Assembly (NCBI GenBank): GCA_903921455.1
Contig: CAIXPZ010000195.1
Span: forward strand, 1-23,244
DNA length: 23,244 nucleotides
Source: an uncultured Verrucomicrobia subdivision 3 bacterium
GTDB taxonomy: Bacteria; Verrucomicrobiota; Verrucomicrobiae; Limisphaerales; UBA11358
Reading direction: 5' to 3'
Shown: in pieces, positions 1 to 7,187 of the stretch
How the letters are laid out: the number at the start of each line of letters is the position of its first letter
Position numbering within the stretch: position 1 is the first letter of the stretch
Made by a program: the position numbers and the translations under genes
Notes under the pieces: model-generated
What the model saw: only the letters and a program-made list of their open reading frames with translations
What the model was told of the DNA's origin: nothing
Databases searched by the model: none

Positions 1-1005
1 CGGCGGCGATGTCTTCACCTGGTTCTCATAATCTTCCAGCGACGGTGCGATGACGATGGCTTTCCGGGCGTAGGCGTGATGAACGGCGGTGCTGCTGTGC
101 CCCAGCGCAGCCTGCGCGAAACGCTCGGGCATGCCGGCGGAGTTCGCCCGCTCGGCCCACGCGTAGCGGTAGCAATGGAGCGTGATGTCGCTGATGCCGG
201 CCAGCAGGCTTTGATAGGCGAACCGCTTGGAGCGGACATGCGCCTCTTCCTGCGAGATCCGGGGAAACAGCGCGCCGATGGTCGGCAAATGGCCCAGGAT
301 GGTTTCCAGCTTCTGGCTGATGGTGATTTGCGCCCGCGTGCCGGTCTTTTTGCGGAAATAGGTGATGGTCCGGGCCGTCCAATCAATGTCCTCGGCGCGG
401 AGCATGGCGGCGTCGGTCTGCGCGGCGCCGGTTTCCCAGAGCAGTTGCAGATACAGATTCCACTCGGCACCCTTGGCAAAGGTCAAAAGGTGTTCGTGCT
501 CCTTCGACGTGATGCCGCGCCGGGCTTTCGGGTGATGTTTCGGCCAGAGGCACGGGGCGACAATGGGGATGGAAATCCAGCCCAGACTCAAGGCGAAACC
601 GTGGAGGCATTTCAGGTAAAACACCTGGGAAGGTTTGGCATCCTTCAGGATTTGCAGAAAATCGGCGGTGGCGGTTTCCAGCAAAGGCTTGTTGCGGATC
701 GGGTCAAAGGCGGGGGTCCGGAAGGCGCTGACGTAGCGCTGGCGGCTGCTGACCCGGCCGCGCGTCTGCATCTGGTCCATGACGGTCTGCCAGGTGCGCA
801 GCAGGAACGCGGGATCGCTGGCGGAAAGATAGGCGCGGGCCAGTTGGAGGTTGAGGATGGGTGTGCGGTGCGCCTCGTTGGTGGCTTCGACCAGCTTGCG
901 GGCGGTCGTCTCGTCCCGCGTGCCCAGGCTCTTTTGCTGGCCGGTGGTCGAGTCCTGTGAATAGTAAATTCCGTTGCGGCGGAACAGGGTGAGCTTCGTT
1001 TTCAT
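1..1005 (-). CDS. Tyrosine recombinase / integrase (C-terminus beyond left edge)
   Basis: The reading frame is open for 335 codons from the ATG at 1005 to the window edge, so the extreme C-terminus is missing. Residues 1-150 form an N-terminal, core-binding-type helical region and residues 165-320 the catalytic domain. Visible active-site elements are K220 (in RKKTG), H277 and R280 (HCYR), H303 (ALGHSS) and the nucleophile Y312 (HAYARK). The first catalytic Arg, expected shortly after the TG of a TGxR motif, reads Gln196 in ETGAAQTD. From memory, related verrucomicrobial integrases have a GASQ-type motif here, so this may be a family trait and not a lesion. Such enzymes cut and rejoin DNA at short att sites by a Tyr-DNA intermediate. 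The upstream DNA carries direct repeats that could be its binding sites. No partner phage or plasmid genes are visible. Confidence 0.85.
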   Translation of the reverse strand, partial: MKTKLTLFRRNGIYYSQDSTTGQQKSLGTRDETTARKLVEATNEAHRTPILNLQLARAYLSASDPAFLLRTWQTVMDQMQTRGRVSSRQRYVSAFRTPAFDPIRNKPLLETATADFLQILKDAKPSQVFYLKCLHGFALSLGWISIPIVAPCLWPKHHPKARRGITSKEHEHLLTFAKGAEWNLYLQLLWETGAAQTDAAMLRAEDIDWTARTITYFRKKTGTRAQITISQKLETILGHLPTIGALFPRISQEEAHVRSKRFAYQSLLAGISDITLHCYRYAWAERANSAGMPERFAQAALGHSSTAVHHAYARKAIVIAPSLEDYENQVKTSPP

Positions 1006-1429
1006 AGGTTCAATCCGGATCTTACCGCAGAAGTTCAACACCCCATTAAAGGTGAGTGGGCGGGTTTCAGAAATTTTATCAGGTTCAAACGGATTCAAGA
1101 TGAAATCGGTTCAAAACTGACAAATTCACTGACAGTGGCCACCATTCCCGTCACGAAACCCTTTATTCATGCGGGGTTTAACAGACATGACAAGGAAATG
1201 GTAAAGTTTTGGATGCTCTATCAACCACTTACAAAAGTTGACCGGTTGCCTGGTAAAGAAAAAGGGAAGGGCTGGTAAAGTTCTTTTGGTGCCGAAAATG
1301 CCAACGCGGCTGCGCCTGTGTTCCTGCTGTTGCGTCCCCAGTAAGGGGTGGTGACTGTTTAGGGGTGGTGACTGTTTTTCCTATATAACTGGTAATAAAT
1401 ATGTTGCGATAGAATGCCTGTTGGCCTTG
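1006..1429. other. Gene-free region upstream of the integrase with several direct repeats
   Basis: No convincing gene lies in these 424 bases. GGTTCAA occurs at 1007-1013, 1082-1088 and 1108-1114; the first two extend to AGGTTCAA followed by CGGAT. TGGTAAAG occurs at 1199-1206, 1251-1258 and 1273-1280. A perfect 17-bp tandem duplication lies at 1344-1377. Short repeated motifs next to an integrase gene are what recombinase or accessory-factor sites look like, but that role is inference. Local base composition is more AT-rich than the flanking genes. Confidence 0.5.
1344..1377. repeat. Perfect tandem 17-bp duplication
   Basis: The unit AGGGGTGGTGACTGTTT is present twice back to back (1344-1360 and 1361-1377) with no mismatch, followed by TTCCTATATAACT. 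It lies between the 3' end of the sulfotransferase gene and the integrase promoter region. The absence of drift implies a recent duplication or a repeat under selection. Function unknown. Confidence 0.85.
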
Positions 1430-2986
1430 CTATTCTGGATATCCGAAGGCGCGGCAATACGGCGCCAGCTTGGCCTGCACTGGGGCGAGGGCTTCGGCGT
1501 AGCGTTCCCAGCGGCCCACTGCTCGTTTGTAGACGGGCTGGGTGACGTCGTGATACGTCGGCGCATAAAGAACTTTGCGGCGGGCGGTCTCATGGGATCG
1601 GGCTTGGTTCTCATGCCACGTCAGGCCGAGGAACTCCGTCACCTTGCGGCCTTCCATCTCCAGATTTTCCACCACATCCTCGTAGCGCGATTCAATCCAG
1701 TCAAAGCCGCCGAGCTCGCGCAGCCGCAGCCAGACGTCCATCAAGTCGGCATAATGTTTGGCCGTGCGCTCGAGGCTCAGGAAATTCGCGTTGGTCGCGT
1801 TGAGCATGATGTTGAGGAAGTAGCAGCTGATGATCACATCCCGGGGGTCGCGCAAGGCGATGATGACTTTCAACTCTGGAAACACCCGCAGCCAGATATT
1901 GAGCGACATGGTGGGCGAGGGGTTTTTGTCCACCAGCACGCGCTGCGGCGGCTGGCCGGGCACTTCGCGCAGCAGGCTTTTCACATAGCGCCGGCGCATT
2001 TCCGCCCGCCGTGCGACCGGCAGCGTGTCGAGCTGGTCGTAGGCTTTTGGGGCCGGCTGGAAATGAAGTTGCTTCTCGATTTCCTGATGGAAGGCCGCCG
2101 GCTCATCGAAGGCCAGCACGTCGGGATTGGCGTCCAGAATCTGTTCGAGCAGGGTGGTGCCGCTGCGCGGGTGGCCGCCGAGGAAGGCGATCTGGTAACG
2201 TTCCCGGGATGCCGGCGGTTCCTGTCGCCAGCGCCGGATCATCTCTGGCGTCAGGCCGGCCAGCAGTTCGCGCCGCCGCCGGTCGCCTTCGTCATAGCTT
2301 TTTTCCAGCAGCGCGGTGTCGGTGATGGTGCGCACCTGCGCCTTGGCCTTGGCCAGCCAGCGCATCGCTTCGGCATATTGGCCTTGTTGGTCCAGCACCA
2401 CGCCCAGCAGGTGCGGGGCGGCGTATTTCACATAGGGATACTGCGGCCCGTCCTGGATCAGGTCGCGCAAGACGGTTTCCGCCTCGGTGGTCTGCTTTTT
2501 ACGATGCAGCAGCAGCGCGCGGAAATATCGCGCCTGATCATCGCGCGGATGTTTGGCCAGGCACGCTTCGACACATTCCCAGGCCTTGTCCAACTGCCGT
2601 TCTTTCTCGAACCAGACGGCGAGGCTGATGCGGGCATCCACCGAATCCGGGGCGGCGGCTACGGCCTGTTCGTAGCAGGTGCGGGCGTCGTCGAGCTGGC
2701 GGAGGCCCTGATACTGGCCGCCGATGGTGCTCAACAGGGAGGCATTCTGGGGTGCGAGCTCCCGCGCTTTCCGGTAAGCCAGGTTGGCTTGTGCGAAATC
2801 CAGTTCGCCGGCGGCGGCGTTGCCCAGTTCAAACCACAATTCGGCCACGGCGGGATAGCGCCGCACCAGGTCGCGGTAACTGGATAGGGCCGGGCCGGGC
2901 CGGCCCCCGAGCAGTTGTTCTTGTGTTTTTTGCCAGCGCGCCAGGTCCCGGGGAGTGCGCTGGAGCTTGGCTAGGTCGCCATTCAT
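1430..2986 (-). CDS. TPR-repeat sulfotransferase
   Basis: A 518-residue protein. Residues ~34-220 are tetratricopeptide-type helix pairs (A-x-x-x-Y-R-K-A-x-E-L-x-P and Y-x-x-A-V motifs). Residues ~265-515 form a PAPS-dependent sulfotransferase domain: the 5'-phosphosulfate loop is GGHPRSGTT (270-278) and the 3'-phosphate-binding segment is ALRDPRD (about 377-383). It would transfer sulfate from PAPS to a hydroxyl of a glycan, peptide or small molecule; the acceptor cannot be read from sequence. There is no signal peptide, so it is probably cytosolic. The frame extends upstream to an ATG at 3229, but that extra segment is low-quality Ser/Arg/Gly-rich sequence running into the divergent gene's leader, so I chose the Met at 2986 just ahead of the TPRs. 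No PAPS-synthesis or sulfatase gene is nearby, and a link to the adjacent hydrolases is not evident. Confidence 0.88.
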   Translation of the reverse strand: MNGDLAKLQRTPRDLARWQKTQEQLLGGRPGPALSSYRDLVRRYPAVAELWFELGNAAAGELDFAQANLAYRKARELAPQNASLLSTIGGQYQGLRQLDDARTCYEQAVAAAPDSVDARISLAVWFEKERQLDKAWECVEACLAKHPRDDQARYFRALLLHRKKQTTEAETVLRDLIQDGPQYPYVKYAAPHLLGVVLDQQGQYAEAMRWLAKAKAQVRTITDTALLEKSYDEGDRRRRELLAGLTPEMIRRWRQEPPASRERYQIAFLGGHPRSGTTLLEQILDANPDVLAFDEPAAFHQEIEKQLHFQPAPKAYDQLDTLPVARRAEMRRRYVKSLLREVPGQPPQRVLVDKNPSPTMSLNIWLRVFPELKVIIALRDPRDVIISCYFLNIMLNATNANFLSLERTAKHYADLMDVWLRLRELGGFDWIESRYEDVVENLEMEGRKVTEFLGLTWHENQARSHETARRKVLYAPTYHDVTQPVYKRAVGRWERYAEALAPVQAKLAPYCRAFGYPE

Positions 2987-3225
2987 CGGGCACAGAAATG
3001 CGCTAATGCAACCGTCCGTGCAAGTTAAACTGTGATCAACGCGATAAGAACTCTGACCGCCTCCGGCTTTCAGGCTGGGATGAGCGGGCAGGCCATCGTC
3101 CGCTTTCCGGCCGTGCAGTGATGCGATCTTGTTCCCATCGCTGGTTCGTGTTGTCGATGGTCCGATGGCTGTTAGCCGCTCACGTATGCGAAGCAATTGA
3201 ATCAACCAGCGGGAGGCGTCTTGGG

Positions 3226-3244
3226 CCACATCCCCCGAATGTGG
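3226..3244. promoter_or_regulatory. Dyad CCACAT-N7-ATGTGG upstream of the first fucosidase
   Basis: A 6-bp perfect inverted repeat with a 7-bp spacer lies about 50 bases ahead of the chosen start of the GH29 gene, in the divergent region between it and the sulfotransferase. Its symmetry and spacing suit a dimeric repressor or activator. No second copy was seen near the other hydrolases, so an operator role is tentative. Confidence 0.3.
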
Positions 3245-3275
3245 GGAATGAATCTGCTTTTTCCCAAACCGATCA

Positions 3276-3283
3276 TTTATAAC
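3276..3283 (+). promoter_or_regulatory. Candidate -10 box (TTTATAAC) for the GH29 gene
   Basis: TATAAC at 3278-3283 stands in GC-rich surroundings and ends 9 bases before the GTG chosen as start, which would make the transcript nearly leaderless. No clear -35 hexamer is visible. The same close spacing occurs at the GH35 gene and at other starts in the window. Confidence 0.35.
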
Positions 3284-3292
3284 CTTTGCGCC

Positions 3293-4705
3293 GTGAATCC
3301 AAACAACCAGCCACCGTTCGTCCGTGTTTCCATCTTGGGAATGCTTGCGCTTTCACTTTTCCTGCCGCTGCTTGGTGAGGCGGCGGCCACGGTTGGCAGC
3401 TCCCCATCTGCCTTGACTCCGGCGACCAATCCAGCGGCGATGGATCCGGTGGCGCGCCGGGCCTGGTTTGTGGACGCCCGCTTCGGTCTGTTCATGCATT
3501 GGGGCTTGTATAGCGTGCTGGGCGGCACTTGGAACGGCCATACGCTGCCGGATAAGTCGCTGCCGCAGGGCAATTCCTGGTATGCGGAGTGGATCAAGGC
3601 GCGCCTGCAGATCCCCGATGCCGACTATCGCGCCCTGGTCAAAGACTTCAATCCGGTCAACTTCGATGCGGAAGCCCTGGTGCTGGAAGCGAAGCGGGCG
3701 GGGATGAAATACATTGCCCTGACGGCCAAACATCATGACGGCTTCGCGCTGTGGGATTCCAAGGTCTCGGATTTCAGCCTCAAGGCCACGCCCTGCCGGC
3801 GGGACATTCTCGGCGAGCTGGCCGCGGCCTGCCGCAAGCACGGCATCAAGCTGGGCTTCTATTATTCGCACTGGCAGGACTGGGAGGCGTCCGGCGGCGC
3901 CAAGCCGGACTGGGAGCCGCAGCCGACGGACGCGGAGTTTGAGAAGTATTGGCAGGGCAAGGCGCTGCCGCAGGTGGCGGAACTGATCGACCGCTATGAC
4001 CCCGACCTGTTCTGGTTCGATACCTGGGGCAACGATGCCGCGAAAAAAATCACCCCGGCGCGGCGCGATGAGTTGATCCACCTGATCCGCACGAAAAGCC
4101 CGCGCTGCCTCATCAACGGTCGCATCGCCGCGCATAATCCCGGCCCGGATGTGGATTTTCTGGAGATGGACGACAATTCCTATCCGAGCGAATGGCCGGG
4201 CAAACCCTGGCAGTCGCCGGCGACCATGCAGAATTCCTGGGGCTGGCACGCGACGGATTATCACTGGAAGCCCTCGGGCGAGATGGTGCGCCTGTTGACA
4301 AAATGCGCCTCGCTGGGCGGCAACTATCTGCTCAATCTCGGGCCGAAGGCGGACGGTTCGCTTCCCGGTCCGGCGGTGCGCCGCCTGCGCGAATTGGGCG
4401 GCTGGATGGCGGCGAACGGCGTTTCTGTTCAGGGCACCGCCCGCGTGGGCCTTACTCCGTGGGGCGGCTGGACCCGCAGTCCGGATGACCGCATCCGCTA
4501 CGCCCAGGTCCATCATTGGCCGGCGGACGGCTTGCTGCCGCTCGGGCCGCTGGATAAAACCCCGTCTTCCGCCGTGATTCTTGAAACCCGCCAGCCGCTG
4601 GAACTCGTCAAACAAGATAATGTTTGGAGGATCCGCGTTCCGAAAGTGGCCCCCGATCCGTGGGATACCGTCATCATGGTGCGAATGGCCGCGACCGCGC
4701 CGTAA
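3293..4705 (+). CDS. Secreted alpha-L-fucosidase (GH29), first copy
   Basis: A 470-residue enzyme from the GTG at 3293. It begins with an Arg-containing n-region and a hydrophobic stretch ending near GEAAA (residues ~11-32), a Sec-type signal peptide, so it acts outside the cytoplasm. The catalytic (beta/alpha)8 domain shows GLFMHWG (65-71), AKHHDGF (145-151) and LFWFD, whose D243 is the expected nucleophile, followed by a short beta-rich C-terminal domain. GH29 enzymes release alpha-L-fucose from glycan ends with retention of configuration. The length fits the family. Start alternatives are ATG 3251 and ATG 3341; the GTG gives the best signal peptide and sits just behind a -10-like box. It leads a run of three plus-strand hydrolase genes, but the 254-bp gap to the next suggests separate transcription. 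Confidence 0.92.
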   Translation: MNPNNQPPFVRVSILGMLALSLFLPLLGEAAATVGSSPSALTPATNPAAMDPVARRAWFVDARFGLFMHWGLYSVLGGTWNGHTLPDKSLPQGNSWYAEWIKARLQIPDADYRALVKDFNPVNFDAEALVLEAKRAGMKYIALTAKHHDGFALWDSKVSDFSLKATPCRRDILGELAAACRKHGIKLGFYYSHWQDWEASGGAKPDWEPQPTDAEFEKYWQGKALPQVAELIDRYDPDLFWFDTWGNDAAKKITPARRDELIHLIRTKSPRCLINGRIAAHNPGPDVDFLEMDDNSYPSEWPGKPWQSPATMQNSWGWHATDYHWKPSGEMVRLLTKCASLGGNYLLNLGPKADGSLPGPAVRRLRELGGWMAANGVSVQGTARVGLTPWGGWTRSPDDRIRYAQVHHWPADGLLPLGPLDKTPSSAVILETRQPLELVKQDNVWRIRVPKVAPDPWDTVIMVRMAATAP

Positions 4706-4738
4706 GGCGACGGATGAGGGCATTCGCGGGCAATCATA

Positions 4739-4963
4739 ATGAGCGTGAACCAATTCTTTCGCCGTGTCATACCCATCATGGGAATGCTGGCGCTGGCCGG
4801 CTTTCAGCCATCGTTGAGCCGGGCAGGGAACCGGCGGTTGGTCTCCCCCAGATTCGGTATTGTCCGGCTTGGATATTCCTTTCAACCTCTTTCCATCAAA
4901 GTCGGTTTCCCTCGTCCTCACGGCGGCGCGGGGATGACCACCTCACGAAGAATCACATTATGA
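4739..4963 (+). CDS. Doubtful short ORF with signal-peptide-like start, overlapping the GH51 gene by ATGA
   Basis: This 74-codon frame begins like a secreted protein (MSVNQFFRR, then a hydrophobic segment MGMLALAGF, then SLSRAG), but the remainder is unremarkable Arg/Gly-rich sequence with no recognisable domain. Its stop overlaps the ATG of the GH51 gene as ATGA (4960-4963), the geometry of translational coupling. It could be a small leader peptide, the 5' relic of a lost secreted protein, or chance. I do not recognise a family. Confidence 0.25.
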   Translation: MSVNQFFRRVIPIMGMLALAGFQPSLSRAGNRRLVSPRFGIVRLGYSFQPLSIKVGFPRPHGGAGMTTSRRITL

Positions 4964-7053
4964 AACCTCTCCCTGTCGCCCTGTTGCTGCTGGCCGCCAC
5001 CATTCACCGCGCGGCGGCGCAGGCCTCGGCGTCCGGCCCGGCCGACATCGTGGTGGAGAACCGGATCATCGCCGCGAAACCGGTCAGCCCGGAGTTTTAC
5101 GGCGGCATGTCCGCCGTCACGGACGGGCGCCCGGAAAACATGCTGTCGCAAATGCTGTTCGACCGCGGATTCGAACTGCCGCGTTCGACCTTCCAAAACA
5201 ACGATTTTCAAGCGCTCGTCCAGGGCGACAAAAAGCAACCGGGCACCGGCCCGTGGGAAAGCGACGGCTGGAACCACACCACCTGGTGGCATTCCGGCTA
5301 CGAGGAGAACTGCTGGTATCTGGCCAAGTCTCCCGAGGACAACGCCTCCACCTTCAAAAAATTGGGCGGCAATGGGAAATGGCCGGCCGGCGTCGGTGAA
5401 TATTACGCCTCTGTGGCGAACAAGTCCACGACCAGTCCCGTCAGCCTGGCCCAGGACGGAATCCGCCTTCGCCGGGGAATCGCCTACACCTTCAGCGGCC
5501 TCTTCTGCGACGGCACGCATTTCGGCGCGCAACGGGAAAGCAAACATCCGGTGACCGTCACCGTGGCGTTGTATCCCGAAAAACGCCTCGACCTCCCGCC
5601 GCTCGCCACCGCGCAACTCACCGTTGACACCATCGCTCTCAACCGGTTTACCGTCATCCTGCCGGCCTGCGACCATGATTGCCGCGCCACCTTCGTCGTC
5701 ACCGTGCCCGCCGGCCGGACCATCTCCGCCGACAATTTTTCCCTCCAGCCCGCCGACAGCGTCGAAGGCTTCCGCCCCGATGTCCTCGCCCTCGTCAAGC
5801 GGCTGCACAACGGCCCCATCCGCTGGCCGGGCGGCTGCGACGCGTCCACCTACGACTGGCGCAGCGGCGTCGGCCCGCTGGACGAGCGGCCTGTGAACCT
5901 CCACACCTGGTGGGGGCTGGAGGACATGAACGACATCGGCACGGTCGAATTCGTCAGGTTCTGCCGGCTGACCGGCGTCGAGCCGATGCTCTGCGTGCCG
6001 GTGATGTTCGCCCGCCCGGAAAATGCCGCCGACTGGGTCGCCTTCTGCAACGCGAAAACCCACCTCCTGCGCCCGCATTCCGGCGCCGCCGGCCCGCTCA
6101 AGGTTAAGTATTGGGAACTGGAAAACGAAATGTATCGCCGGTTCGACGCCATCACCTACGCCCAGCGGTCGGTCGAATTTTCCAAGGCGATGAAGGCGGT
6201 GGATCCCTCCATCAAGATCATCATGGGGAATTACTGGGCCTACCACCCCGCGTTCAAGAAAATGCTGGAGATTGCCGGGCCGCACATTGACCTGGTCGTC
6301 AACCGCGGCGGCTCCCTCAAGGAAATGCAGGCCGACGCCGCCCTCCTGCAGCACTACAACGCCGCCCATGGCCGCGACATCACCCTGTGCGATTCGGAAT
6401 ACAATGCCCGCGAGTTCGACCCCGTAGCCAAATCCGTGTCCGCCGCGGCCTTGGCCGTGCTGGAAGGCGGTGCGCTGCAACCCGTCCGCAAGGCCGACGA
6501 CACCCGCAGCTACTTCGACCAGAAATGCCGCTGGACCTATGCCCTGGGCGTCGTGTCAGACATCATGGACTTCCACAACCTGGGCGGCGACCTCCACTTC
6601 ATCAATTTCTTCTGCACGATGGATTTCTGGGGCGCCAACCTGCTGAACTGCGCCAAGGACAAGGTGTTCTTGTCCGCCACCGGAGAGGCCTTCAGCTTCC
6701 TCAAGGATCAGCCCATCGCTTGGCCGGTCGCCGTCGCCAACACCAAGGGCGACCCGACCTTCAAAACCTCCGCCGCCTGGAACCAGGCCAGGACCGATCT
6801 GACCGTCCTGATCGTGAACTATGCCGGCAAGGAGAAAACATTTTCCGTGGACCTAGCAGGCTTCAAACCCGGTTTCCAGCCGGCCTTTACCGTGGACCGC
6901 ATCTCCGCGCCGGGTCCGGATGCGTTCGTCGCCGAAAATGCGCCGTCGCCCATCCACCGCGAAACCGTCGCCGGCCAGCTCGCCGGGACGCGGCTCCAGC
7001 ACACCTGCCAACCCTATTCCGTCACCGCCCTCCGGCTGCGCGCGGCGCGGTAG
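4960..7053 (+). CDS. Secreted GH51-like alpha-L-arabinofuranosidase
   Basis: A 697-residue protein with a signal peptide (MKPLPVALLLLAATIHRAAA, residues 1-20). Residues ~30-270 form a beta-rich, carbohydrate-binding-like domain with Trp-rich patches. The catalytic TIM barrel follows, recognisable from RWPGG (288-292) with the downstream YDW and GPLDERP, the acid/base in WELENEM (N389-E390) and the nucleophile in CDSEYN (E480). A C-terminal beta-domain ends with SVTALRLRAAR, usual for GH51. These enzymes cleave terminal alpha-L-arabinofuranosyl residues from arabinan, arabinoxylan or arabinogalactan with retention. The motifs differ somewhat from classical GH51 (GNEM and DEWN are more usual), so a neighbouring clan GH-A family is possible. 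Its last ~33 bases and stop codon lie inside an 83-bp dispersed repeat. Confidence 0.85.
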   Translation: MKPLPVALLLLAATIHRAAAQASASGPADIVVENRIIAAKPVSPEFYGGMSAVTDGRPENMLSQMLFDRGFELPRSTFQNNDFQALVQGDKKQPGTGPWESDGWNHTTWWHSGYEENCWYLAKSPEDNASTFKKLGGNGKWPAGVGEYYASVANKSTTSPVSLAQDGIRLRRGIAYTFSGLFCDGTHFGAQRESKHPVTVTVALYPEKRLDLPPLATAQLTVDTIALNRFTVILPACDHDCRATFVVTVPAGRTISADNFSLQPADSVEGFRPDVLALVKRLHNGPIRWPGGCDASTYDWRSGVGPLDERPVNLHTWWGLEDMNDIGTVEFVRFCRLTGVEPMLCVPVMFARPENAADWVAFCNAKTHLLRPHSGAAGPLKVKYWELENEMYRRFDAITYAQRSVEFSKAMKAVDPSIKIIMGNYWAYHPAFKKMLEIAGPHIDLVVNRGGSLKEMQADAALLQHYNAAHGRDITLCDSEYNAREFDPVAKSVSAAALAVLEGGALQPVRKADDTRSYFDQKCRWTYALGVVSDIMDFHNLGGDLHFINFFCTMDFWGANLLNCAKDKVFLSATGEAFSFLKDQPIAWPVAVANTKGDPTFKTSAAWNQARTDLTVLIVNYAGKEKTFSVDLAGFKPGFQPAFTVDRISAPGPDAFVAENAPSPIHRETVAGQLAGTRLQHTCQPYSVTALRLRAAR

Positions 7054-7103
7054 TGATTTCACGCGCGCCCTTCACCGCGCGCGGTGCTAACACCGGTTAA
7101 ATA
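7021..7103 (+). repeat. 83-bp dispersed structured repeat, copy 1 (over the GH51 gene end)
   Basis: This stretch aligns without gaps to 15036-15118 at roughly 80% identity by eye. It contains the last ten sense codons and the stop of the GH51 gene, then GTGATTTCAC (a dyad), the perfect 14-bp palindrome CACCGCGCGCGGTG and a CGGTG-CTAA-CACCG hairpin, ending CGGTTAA. In the other copy the first dyad keeps its arms while its spacer changes, and the last hairpin keeps its pairing through a G-U wobble, which suggests a folded RNA or DNA element such as a transcript end or a REP-like repeat. Confidence 0.7.
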
Positions 7104-7147
7104 GCCAGGTCACCAGATGATTGTCTCCCCCGAATTGGGTAGTGAAA

Positions 7148-7178
7148 TTGCATGTTAGCCGCCGCACTTAGTTTATAT
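7148..7178 (+). promoter_or_regulatory. Candidate promoter of the GH35 gene
   Basis: TTGCAT (7148-7153) and TTATAT (7173-7178) are separated by 19 bases, longer than ideal; the -10-like box ends 9 bases before the ATG at 7188. Transcription from it would leave almost no leader, and no Shine-Dalgarno sequence precedes the ATG. Confidence 0.35.
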
Positions 7179-7187
7179 CTTTCGCGC

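Noticed and set aside
76..960. Plus-strand ORF of 294 codons at the left edge
   Set aside because: It is antisense to the integrase, whose catalytic residues are visible on the minus strand; the plus frame has no recognisable motif.
1421..2887. Long plus-strand ORF (488 codons) opposite the sulfotransferase
   Set aside because: The minus strand carries clear TPR and PAPS-binding motifs; the plus frame is Gly/Ala/His-rich shadow sequence without a domain, as expected antisense to a GC-rich gene.
3353..4921. Minus-strand ORF of 522 codons over the first fucosidase gene
   Set aside because: Shadow frame: Arg/Gly/His-rich, no family features, opposite an unambiguous GH29 gene.
4918..6480. Minus-strand ORF of 520 codons over the GH51 gene
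   Set aside because: Shadow frame opposite a gene with intact GH51 motifs.
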